Positions 52,666 to 59,876 of a DNA stretch of 64,000 nucleotides are shown one piece after another. The stretch covers positions 426,375 to 490,374 of the forward strand of contig NZ_LFXJ01000002.1 of assembly GCF_001183605.1 (NCBI RefSeq), in the 5' to 3' direction. This DNA comes from Lysinibacillus xylanilyticus. Its GTDB lineage: Bacteria; Bacillota; Bacilli; Bacillales_A; Planococcaceae. Each line of letters starts with the position of its first letter. Position 1 is the stretch's first letter. The position numbers and the translations under genes are program-made. The notes beneath the pieces were generated by a model. The model was not told the DNA's origin. It did no database searches and worked only from the letters and a program-made list of their open reading frames with translations.

Positions 52666-53763
52666 GTGGGCAACCGTATAGTTAAATGGCTCGTCTTATT
52701 TTGTACGATATTACTTTTATCGGCATGTGGTACAGACTCACAGGAAAAAGTCTTGAAGAAAGTTAATGGGAAATGGGCAGATGCAAACGGTTATGAGTTA
52801 AATGCTACGATGGAGATTAAAGCTGGTGGAGATCCGAAAAAATATGATGTAACAGTTTGGCATACGAAACCTGATTTCTATCGAGTAGAAGTAGTAGAAA
52901 GTGGGAAAGATGTTTCACAAATGATAGTGCGAAATGCAGATGGAGTTTTTGTTGTTACACCTACATTAAACAAAATGTATAAGTTCCAAAGTGATTGGCC
53001 AAAGAAAAATAGTCAAGCTTATTTAATAGGTGCACTAGCAGAAGATTTAGCACAAGATAAAAATTTAGTCATGAAAGAGGAGGACAAAGCATATATATTT
53101 GAAGCGGCTACTAGAAATAGCTATAAAAATAGTATGCCTCATCAAGTTATAACAGTTGATAAGAAAACAATGCTTCCAACTTCCGTAGTAATTATGAATG
53201 ATGTAAAAGAAGAACAAATTCGTATTACATTTAAAAATATAAAATTAGGTGTTCAACATGCGGCTAAAGAGTATGCGGTTGAGCAATTTACAGAATCGGA
53301 TGAAACAAAAGGTGAACAAGCTACACCATCAGAAAAAGAAAACAAAGATAACAAAGACGGTAAGGAAAGCACTAATAACCCGAATGGAAATGAAGAGAAA
53401 CAGGCAGTAAGTGCAGAAGCCGAAAATAAGTTCCAAACACACTATCCTGTTGTAAATATTGAAAATACGAAGATGGTGGATGAGAAAGTTATACGAGAGA
53501 GTGGAATGGACCGTGTCGTCTTAACATTCGATGGTGATAAGCCATTTACTGTCATGCAACAACCAGTTACGAAAGAGGCTGCAATGTTGCCAGTATCGTC
53601 TCCTGGTGATCCGGTAGATTTAGGCTTTACAATCGGTGCTATTACCGATACCTCTATTAGCTGGGAAAAGGATGGCGTTGAATTCTTTGTAGCATCTAGT
53701 AAATTGACTCGTGAAGAAATGGTGCAAGTAGCCACTTCTATGACGATAGGTAGTATGAAATAA
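52666..53763 (+). CDS. ydcC: LolA-like lipoprotein YdcC
   Basis: 365 aa. Lipobox LLLSAC (C21) after a signal peptide; the N-terminal half is LolA-like (YELNATMEIKAGGDPKKYDVTVWHTKPDFYRVEV). A Glu/Lys/Asn-rich linker (about 230-270) leads to a second conserved domain. It corresponds to B. subtilis YdcC, a mother-cell-type lipoprotein related to germination factor GerS; role inferred. GTG 52666 is chosen because GGAAAGGGTG precedes it and the signal peptide then starts properly. Confidence 0.88.
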   Translation: MGNRIVKWLVLFCTILLLSACGTDSQEKVLKKVNGKWADANGYELNATMEIKAGGDPKKYDVTVWHTKPDFYRVEVVESGKDVSQMIVRNADGVFVVTPTLNKMYKFQSDWPKKNSQAYLIGALAEDLAQDKNLVMKEEDKAYIFEAATRNSYKNSMPHQVITVDKKTMLPTSVVIMNDVKEEQIRITFKNIKLGVQHAAKEYAVEQFTESDETKGEQATPSEKENKDNKDGKESTNNPNGNEEKQAVSAEAENKFQTHYPVVNIENTKMVDEKVIRESGMDRVVLTFDGDKPFTVMQQPVTKEAAMLPVSSPGDPVDLGFTIGAITDTSISWEKDGVEFFVASSKLTREEMVQVATSMTIGSMK

Positions 53764-53768
53764 TTTTT

Positions 53769-53803
53769 ATAGCTACAGCTTTCTATTTGGAAAGCTGTAG
53801 CTT
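53769..53803 (+). terminator. Hairpin between ydcC and alr
   Basis: 13 bp perfect stem AGCTACAGCTTTC/GAAAGCTGTAGCT; T run weak (TGTT), so termination may be partial. Confidence 0.7.
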
Positions 53804-53982
53804 GTTAAGCAAAATAGTACATTTTTGAGTAAAATTAACATTGTTTAGAGGTTGTTAAGTCATATATGATAGAGGTTATGTAGAAAATCAGTCTAAAATA
53901 GAACAACTTATGTAAAAATAGTGTAGAAAAAGCAATTTATTCAATACATAGTGTTTTAATAAAAAATAAAGAGGGTATTCTA

Positions 53983-55104
53983 ATGAAGACACAGCAATAT
54001 TTTAGACCAACTAAAGCAGTTGTAGACCTACAAGCTATTCAACAAAACGTAAAAAATTTGAAAAAGCTACTTCGACCTAATGTTCAAATTATAGCTGTCG
54101 TAAAGGCAAATGCATACGGTCACGGAGATGTAGCCGTTGCAAAAGCAGCGCTTGAGGCTGGTGCAACAATGCTTGCAGTGGCAACGCCCGATGAAGCATT
54201 ACATATTCGAGCACATTTTGAAGAGCCAGACATACTAATATTGGGTGCCTCTCCAGTTTCATTTGCACCATATGCTGCTCAGCAGCGCATTATTCTTACG
54301 GCCTTTGCAAGTGAATGGGTGCAGCAGGCGGCTCCGTTCATAGCTGATGAAGCAGACCCTTTACGACTACATATTAAAGTAGATAGCGGTATGGGCAGAA
54401 TTGGTGTTCGTTCAGAACAAGAATTATTGGATCTATATCAAACAATACAGAATACAGTGAATGTGGAGCTTGATGGAATATTTACACATTTTGCGACTGC
54501 GGATGAAGAAGATACTTCATACTTCGATAGACAGGTACAGTTTTTTGAGAAATGTGTAACTGCATTGCCTGAAAAACCTAGACTTGTACATGCCTCAAAC
54601 ACGGCTACATCTTTAGTAAAAAATGCGCATTTACAATTTGATGCCGTTAGATATGGCATATCGATGTATGGATTATCACCATCTCCTTATGTAGAAGGTA
54701 TTTTACCATTCCCGTTACAGCCAGCGTTTTCGCTAGAGAGTGAGCTTGTTCATGTGAAACAGTTACAAGCAGGTGATTCAGTAGGCTATGGAGCTACCTT
54801 TGAGGCCCCTTCGGATATGTGGATAGGAACGATGCCAGTAGGCTATGCGGATGGAGTAATTCGTAAATTAGGTGGACAAGAAGTACTAATTGATGGCCAA
54901 AGAATGCCGATTGTTGGACGAATTTGTATGGACCAATGTATGGTTGCCTTGCCTAAAGCATATGCTATAGGTGAGAAAGTAACGCTCATTGGTCGTCAAG
55001 GACAGGATGCTATTTCAATGAATGAATGGGCAGCAAAGCTTGAAACCATTAATTATGAAGTACCATGCATTATTACAGCGAGAGTTCCTAGATTATACAT
55101 TTAA
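53983..55104 (+). CDS. alr: Alanine racemase
   Basis: 373 aa PLP enzyme making D-alanine for Ddl. VVKANAYGHG contains the PLP Lys; HIKVDSGMGRIGVR, RYGISMYGLSP, the catalytic Tyr region (AGDSVGYGATFEAP) and GRICMDQCM follow. It is about 16 residues shorter than B. subtilis Alr1, and its TAA stop is the start of repeat B16, so the C-terminus may have been trimmed slightly. GAGGGTA ribosome site. Confidence 0.95.
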   Translation: MKTQQYFRPTKAVVDLQAIQQNVKNLKKLLRPNVQIIAVVKANAYGHGDVAVAKAALEAGATMLAVATPDEALHIRAHFEEPDILILGASPVSFAPYAAQQRIILTAFASEWVQQAAPFIADEADPLRLHIKVDSGMGRIGVRSEQELLDLYQTIQNTVNVELDGIFTHFATADEEDTSYFDRQVQFFEKCVTALPEKPRLVHASNTATSLVKNAHLQFDAVRYGISMYGLSPSPYVEGILPFPLQPAFSLESELVHVKQLQAGDSVGYGATFEAPSDMWIGTMPVGYADGVIRKLGGQEVLIDGQRMPIVGRICMDQCMVALPKAYAIGEKVTLIGRQGQDAISMNEWAAKLETINYEVPCIITARVPRLYI

Positions 55105-55268
55105 CTTCTTTCAGTAAGTAGTGTTTTTGTAGCGAAAGCAGCGTAGCACATCCGTTGAAAGAACGCCACGTCCTGTGGCATTACCGAAATGACCGACATC
55201 GTGTCGGCCATCATGAAGGCCTAAGCCCAAAGCCAATTCCGGACGCAACTATGCCGGGGCATAATAGA
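55102..55268 (+). repeat. Family-B repeat, copy B16, starting on the alr stop codon
   Basis: TTTAACTTCTTTCAGTAAGT, GTAGCGAAAGCAGCGTAGC module, CATCCGTTGAAAGAACGCCA, GACCGACATCGTGTCGGCC hairpin, GATTCCGGACGCAACT-type segment and a decayed ATGCCGGGGCATAAT palindrome. Confidence 0.8.
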
Positions 55269-55616
55269 TTCTTTAGCCTAAAACTAAAGAAGTTACTTTA
55301 GGATTTAGTATAGGCGATTTTAAATAGTTTAGAGATCTAACTTTGGACAAATGAATACTATATCAAAGCACTAAACAACTTGGTGAATAACAACTATAGA
55401 AGAACATGTTGGATTTACTAAGAAGATGAGTCATTCATAATTTGTGACAAATTGCAAGGTGAATGAATCGGCATATACCTTCGACAAACTACATATTTTT
55501 ACAACTTGGACTTTAAATTGTCAGATATTTTGTCATTTCGTGTCTTTTCAATGATATCTTTCAATGGTAGAATGGGTAGTAATGAAAAGTGGATGGTTCC
55601 GTTGGAGGTGCTTGCT
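55269..55616 (+). other. Leader region of the toxin-antitoxin pair
   Basis: No gene called. The antitoxin frame is open from TTG 55506 and includes ATG 55593, but neither has a fitting ribosome site. No dyad operator was identified. Confidence 0.4.
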
Positions 55617-55880
55617 GTGTACGAGAAAAAGTTAAGAGAAGCTACAATTGCTGTTCAAGACAGACTATTTCTACAAACTAAGGAAGTAATTGAAAGTGAA
55701 TCTTTTGCGCGTATTTTGTCGCGCAAAGTTTTAATGCAGGAGCAACCAAATCAAATACGGGAAGCTATGATGAAAGGATATGTTGAAATGTCTCATATAA
55801 ATCTGAGTATTGCAAGTGAATGCTTGCATGCAGAATATGAAGCACAACATACAGTGGAGCGTCTCGTTAGCGGGGGATGA
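55617..55880 (+). CDS. ndoAI: Antitoxin EndoAI (MazE-like), divergent N-terminus
   Basis: 87 aa. The C-terminal 35 residues match B. subtilis EndoAI well: [18 protein letters not shown] and TVERLVSGG, the part that occupies the EndoA groove. The N-terminal half ([20 protein letters not shown]...) should be a ribbon-helix-helix DNA-binding domain but is hardly like the usual SARTEMKISLPENLV start. GTG 55617 follows TTGGAGGTG; 4 bp separate its stop from the toxin start. Neutralises EndoA and probably autoregulates. Confidence 0.85.
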   Translation: MYEKKLREATIAVQDRLFLQTKEVIESESFARILSRKVLMQEQPNQIREAMMKGYVEMSHINLSIASECLHAEYEAQHTVERLVSGG

Positions 55881-55884
55881 CACT

Positions 55885-56235
55885 TTGAATGTAAAACGTG
55901 GTGACGTTTTTTTTGCAGATTTATCGCCGGTAGTCGGGTCCGAGCAAGGGGGCACTAGGCCGGTGCTGATTATTCAAAATGATATTGGCAATCGATTTAG
56001 TCCGACTGTCATCATCGCAGCTATTACTGCACAGATTCAAAAAGCAAAATTACCGACGCACGTTGAAATTAATGCTGAAAAGTATGGTTTTGAACGTGAT
56101 TCGGTTATTCTGCTCGAACAAGTGCGGACGATTGATAAGTCAAGATTGACAGATCGTATTACGCAACTTGACCATGCGTTGATGGAGAAAGTTGATGGTG
56201 CATTGATGATTAGTTTAGGGCTTGTTAAATTTTGA
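55885..56235 (+). CDS. ndoA: Endoribonuclease toxin EndoA (MazF family)
   Basis: 116 aa, identical in layout to B. subtilis Endo[70 protein letters not shown] and ALMISLGLV. Sequence-specific mRNA interferase (UACAU in B. subtilis). Start is TTG 55885, immediately after the antitoxin stop; the frame is open upstream (from 55810) but that part overlaps the antitoxin gene. Confidence 0.95.
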   Translation: MNVKRGDVFFADLSPVVGSEQGGTRPVLIIQNDIGNRFSPTVIIAAITAQIQKAKLPTHVEINAEKYGFERDSVILLEQVRTIDKSRLTDRITQLDHALMEKVDGALMISLGLVKF

Positions 56236-56252
56236 TATACATATGTGTATAG

Positions 56253-56290
56253 TGGCATCGAGATGAATTTTCATCTCGATGCTTTTTTTT
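56253..56290 (+). terminator. Terminator after ndoA
   Basis: 12 bp perfect stem GCATCGAGATGA/TCATCTCGATGC and T8. It separates the toxin unit from the rsb genes. Confidence 0.92.
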
Positions 56291-56348
56291 CTTCATTCGG
56301 CAGATGTTTTCTGTGCGAAAGCGAAGCGACAGCGGCAAATTGTTTTTG
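56284..56348 (+). repeat. Family-B repeat fragment B17
   Basis: TTCTTCATTCGGCAGATGTT and one core module (GTGCGAAAGCGAAGCGACAG) directly after the ndoA terminator. Confidence 0.65.
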
Positions 56349-56629
56349 GAAATTATGCCAAGGGAGATTGATATTGTACTCTTGGATACTGTATTACCCA
56401 AAATTGAAATCACTATTCAAAAATGGTATTAATAGATTTAAGATATACTCAAAATTTATACTTAGAATAGATTTTTGAAATAATATCGAGAGGTCTAAGA
56501 AAATATACTTATTTAGAGAAATTACATCAAGGTAAAATTGATAAGATCATTTAAATTATTTAAAGTATTTAGTTAAGTAGTCGAAAAAAGTGTAAAAGTA
56601 TAACTCCGACAGGAATTGGGGGGGCAACA
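56349..56629 (+). other. Gap where rsbR and rsbS would be expected
   Basis: AT-rich sequence with fragments like family-B ends (GAAATTATGCCAAGGGAGAT; ACATCAAGGTAAAATTGAT). No STAS-domain coding piece is recognisable in any frame I read. Confidence 0.5.
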
Positions 56630-57037
56630 GTGACAATTAAGTCTTCGGTTGAAATTATTACTGAGTGGGACATAGTAGAAGCAAGACAACTGGGGCGTGA
56701 CGAAGCGAAGGCGCTTGGATTTGACACTGTTGATCAGGCACGAATCACCACAGCTATAAGTGAACTAGCCCGAAATATATATTTATATGCAAGGATAGGT
56801 GTCATTGAAATTGAAAGAGTTGAGACTGACGCTGACACTGAGAAGAAAATAATTGTTATTGCAACTGATCAGGGCCCAGGAATAGAAGATGTTCGGAAAG
56901 TGATGGAGGATGGTTACTCCACTTCAGGAGGGCTCGGTGCAGGTTTACCAGGGGTTAATCGATTGATGGACAATATGGTTATTCAATCGGTAATGGGAAA
57001 AGGAACAACGATACGAGCTGAAAAATGGCTGCGTTAG
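56630..57037 (+). CDS. rsbT: RsbT switch kinase
   Basis: 135 aa GHKL-type serine kinase which, in B. subtilis, leaves the stressosome on stress and activates RsbU. N box ISELARNIYLYA, G1 box ATDQGPGIED and G2 region TSGGLGAGLPGVNRLMD are visible. GTG start after a GGGGGGG site. Its usual partners rsbR and rsbS are not upstream. First gene of the rsbT-U-V-W-sigB run; 3 bp before rsbU. Confidence 0.94.
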   Translation: MTIKSSVEIITEWDIVEARQLGRDEAKALGFDTVDQARITTAISELARNIYLYARIGVIEIERVETDADTEKKIIVIATDQGPGIEDVRKVMEDGYSTSGGLGAGLPGVNRLMDNMVIQSVMGKGTTIRAEKWLR

Positions 57038-57040
57038 GAT

Positions 57041-58045
57041 GTGGAATTTTTGGAACAATTAGAATCTCAATATCAAAAGATTTTGTCAGATTATATGACC
57101 GATCAAACTGAAAAGAATTTGTATATTGCTCAAAATTTCACTCGTCAGTTAATCCAAAAGAATATATCTCCAGAGGATGTTGTAAGTGTTCATAAAAACG
57201 CAGTTGAGAAACTATTTCCGCGTAGAATGAGTGAAGAACAGCTTGCATATGATTTTCTTATCGAAGTTATGGTGCATTATGGTATGGCTCATAGGGAGCA
57301 TCAAAGTTTATTACAAAAACAAGCAGAGTATGAAATGGAAATGAAAATCGCTACAAACATTCAGAAAACATTACTTAAAACAGACGTACCCCAACTTTCA
57401 AGTATTGATATAGGAATGATATCTATCCCAATTCGGAAGATGAATGGAGATTATGTACATTTTTTATATAATCGAGAGGATTTTTTAAGTGTAGCTGTGA
57501 CAGATGTGGTAGGTAAAGGTGTTCCAGCTGCATTATGTATGTCTATGGTGAAATATGGCCTTGAAACGTTAGATTACGCATATAAAGATCCTTCATATGT
57601 ATTAGAGGTCATCAATCGAGTAATTGAAAAGAGTGTAGACGACAGTATGTTCGTTTCTATGTTTTACGCCTGCTTGGATATGCGAAAGAGTATTCTTTCT
57701 TATGCTTCTGCAGGTCATGAGCCGGCCCTTCATTATAGCGCTAAACATAATGAATTTTTTCCTTTGGAGTCGACAGGATTATTACTAGGGGTGCTACCGG
57801 AAACGAAATATTTGTACAACGAAATTGTTTTAGAAGAAAATGATATTGTAGTAATGATGACGGATGGTGTTACGGAATTCAGAGCGCATGATGAAATGAA
57901 TTCACGAGAGGTCATTTCATCATTAATAATGGAAAATAAATACTTATCAGCTCAACAATTATGTAATCTTCTTTATAAGCAAATTGAAGAAATACAGGAT
58001 TTTAAACTATCTGATGATTTTACAGTTGTGATTATAAAAAAATAG
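57041..58045 (+). CDS. rsbU: RsbU PP2C-type phosphatase
   Basis: 334 aa. N-terminal helical RsbT-binding domain (about 1-85) and a PPM/SpoIIE phosphatase domain (about 120-334): ATNIQKTLLKTDVPQLSSIDIG, GDYVHFL, VAVTDVVGKGVPAAL, YASAGHEPAL, MMTDGVTEFR and DDFTVVIIKK. It dephosphorylates RsbV-P. The start is GTG 57041 or TTG 57050; AGGATGTGGA would fit the latter. Confidence 0.93.
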   Translation: MEFLEQLESQYQKILSDYMTDQTEKNLYIAQNFTRQLIQKNISPEDVVSVHKNAVEKLFPRRMSEEQLAYDFLIEVMVHYGMAHREHQSLLQKQAEYEMEMKIATNIQKTLLKTDVPQLSSIDIGMISIPIRKMNGDYVHFLYNREDFLSVAVTDVVGKGVPAALCMSMVKYGLETLDYAYKDPSYVLEVINRVIEKSVDDSMFVSMFYACLDMRKSILSYASAGHEPALHYSAKHNEFFPLESTGLLLGVLPETKYLYNEIVLEENDIVVMMTDGVTEFRAHDEMNSREVISSLIMENKYLSAQQLCNLLYKQIEEIQDFKLSDDFTVVIIKK

Positions 58046-58046
58046 G

Positions 58047-58072
58047 GTTTCAATCTTTGTGATTACGGGAAT
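58047..58072 (+). promoter_or_regulatory. Sigma-B promoter before rsbV
   Basis: GTTTCA (58047-58052), 14 bp, GGGAAT (58067-58072): an excellent match to the sigma-B consensus (GTTTNN-N13-15-GGGWAW). It begins at the last bases around the rsbU stop and would drive rsbV-rsbW-sigB, giving the positive feedback known from B. subtilis. Confidence 0.88.
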
Positions 58073-58110
58073 AGAATAAAAGTCAAATAAATATGGTGGA
58101 GGTGTGCTGT

Positions 58111-58446
58111 ATGGATATGGCGATACACTTTAAAGAACTTGATAATAAATTATACGGATTTGTTGAGGGCGAAATAGATACTTATACTGCTTCACGACTT
58201 AGGGAGGAATTAGAAGCAGTGAATATTACTGAAGGATTAGAAATAGTACTTAATCTATCAAAAATTAATTATATGGATAGTACAGGGTTAGGTGTTTTTG
58301 TTGCCTTTTATAAAAGAACGTTACGTGAAAATGGTAAAGTTAAACTTGTCGGTTTATCGAATAGATTACAAAGGTTGTTTGAAATTACTGGTTTAAGCGA
58401 TTTAATGGATATTGAAACTGATAAAAAGGTGGAATCACGAAAATGA
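58111..58446 (+). CDS. rsbV: Anti-anti-sigma factor RsbV
   Basis: 111 aa STAS-domain protein. The regulatory phosphoserine is S57 in INYMDSTGLGVFVA. When unphosphorylated it binds RsbW and frees sigma-B. ATG 58111 is preferred because GGAGGTG is correctly spaced; the frame is open from 58093. Overlaps rsbW by 4 bp (ATGA). Confidence 0.95.
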   Translation: MDMAIHFKELDNKLYGFVEGEIDTYTASRLREELEAVNITEGLEIVLNLSKINYMDSTGLGVFVAFYKRTLRENGKVKLVGLSNRLQRLFEITGLSDLMDIETDKKVESRK

Positions 58447-58913
58447 AGGAATTTGATTATATTGAGATAAGGGTTCCTGCAAAACCGCAATTTGTCAGTG
58501 TGATTCGATTGACGGTTTCTGGCTTAGCTAGTCGAGTTGGGTTTAATTATGATGATATTGAAGATTTAAAAATTGCAGCAAGTGAAGCGGTAACGAATGT
58601 TGTACATCATGCATATAAGGACGAAGAAGAAGGTGAGATCGTCATTGGCTGCGCTCTGTATGAAAATAAACTAGAAATGATGATTGCAGATTACGGAAAT
58701 AGTTTTAATTTTGAGGAGGTAAAGTCGAAAATTGGTCCGTATCATCCTGAAGAGAGTATTGCGGGTCTACGCGAAGGCGGTTTAGGGCTTTATTTAATGG
58801 AAACTTTGATGGATGAGGTGATGATAAATAACGATGGTGGCGTAACTGTTTTCATGACAAAGTATGTTTCTAGAGAGCAGGTGGAAAACAATGTCGAAAG
58901 AATCACTACATAA
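58443..58913 (+). CDS. rsbW: Anti-sigma-B factor / serine kinase RsbW
   Basis: 156 aa GHKL kinase that binds sigma-B and phosphorylates RsbV. N box AASEAVTNVVHHAY, G1 box ADYGNSF and G2 segment GGLGLYLMETLMD. Length and order as in B. subtilis. Overlaps both rsbV and sigB, so the three are translationally coupled. Confidence 0.95.
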   Translation: MKEFDYIEIRVPAKPQFVSVIRLTVSGLASRVGFNYDDIEDLKIAASEAVTNVVHHAYKDEEEGEIVIGCALYENKLEMMIADYGNSFNFEEVKSKIGPYHPEESIAGLREGGLGLYLMETLMDEVMINNDGGVTVFMTKYVSREQVENNVERITT

Positions 58914-59676
58914 ATCTTCGTCCAAGGAAGATATACTAAGGTGGATTGCATTGTATCAATCAACGGAGGATGATGAAGCTCAAACAAAACTAGTGATTCA
59001 TTATCGATATTTAGTTGAGTCCATTGCACGCAAATATTCGAATGGTAAGTCTCATTATGATGATATTGCTCAAGTAGGTATGCTGGGGTTGCTAGGTGCA
59101 ATAAGACGTTTTAATCCGGATGTTAGTCGTAGTTTTGAAGCGTTTGCTGTACCAACGATTGTTGGGGAAATAAAGCGCTTTTTACGTGATAAAACTTGGG
59201 ATGTTCATGTACCAAGACGTATAAAAGAGTTAGGACCGCGCATTAAAACAACAGTGGAAGCTTTGACAATTGAGTTGCAGCGTTCCCCATCTATTAAGGA
59301 AATCGCAGATCAATTAGAAGTGGAAGAAGAAGAAGTTTTAGAGGCTATGGAGATGAGTCGTAGTTACCATGCTCTTTCTATGGATCATTCAGTAGAGTCA
59401 GATTCTGACGGCAGTACAGTAACATTATTTGATATTACGGGTAAAGAAGATGATGGCTTTGAGATGACCAATAAAAGAATGATTGTTTCTGACGCTATGA
59501 GTACCTTAGATGAGAGAGAAAGAGAAATAATTCAGCTTACATATTTAGAACAACTTACTCAAAAAGAAGTTGGGGAGCGATTAGGGATTTCTCAAATGCA
59601 TGTATCAAGAATACAAAGGAAGGCAATAAAAAAGTTACAGGAATCTATCCTAGTAAGTGATGGTGTTTCGCTCTAA
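58891..59676 (+). CDS. sigB: RNA polymerase sigma factor SigB
   Basis: 261 aa sigma-70-type general stress factor. Region 2 (HYRYLVESIARKYSNGKSHYDDIAQVGMLGLLGAIRRF, then FAVPTIVGEIKRFLRDKTWDVHVPRR), region 3 (IELQRSPSIKEIADQLEVEEEEVLEAM) and region 4 (LTYLEQLTQKEVGERLGISQMHVSRIQRKA). ATG 58891 follows GCAGGTGG. The gene that follows in B. subtilis (rsbX) is absent here. Confidence 0.96.
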   Translation: MSKESLHKSSSKEDILRWIALYQSTEDDEAQTKLVIHYRYLVESIARKYSNGKSHYDDIAQVGMLGLLGAIRRFNPDVSRSFEAFAVPTIVGEIKRFLRDKTWDVHVPRRIKELGPRIKTTVEALTIELQRSPSIKEIADQLEVEEEEVLEAMEMSRSYHALSMDHSVESDSDGSTVTLFDITGKEDDGFEMTNKRMIVSDAMSTLDEREREIIQLTYLEQLTQKEVGERLGISQMHVSRIQRKAIKKLQESILVSDGVSL

Positions 59677-59784
59677 AATTTTTGGGGGCGAGGGGCTGTC
59701 CTAAAAATGAATATAGTATGCTTCAAGACATTAATGCGTTTTGACTAAGTGTGAGTGATAACGGCCTACTCTTACATTTACAGA

Positions 59785-59822
59785 AATAGTTTACTCTCTT
59801 CTTCAGAGTAGACTATTTTTTT
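59785..59822 (+). terminator. Terminator of the sigB operon
   Basis: 13 bp stem AATAGTTTACTCT/AGAGTAGACTATT (one mismatch pair) and T7. Confidence 0.87.
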
Positions 59823-59876
59823 GCAATTTTAGTAACGTGTAATGGTAAAATGAAAAGAAAAAAAGGTAGTGATGAT

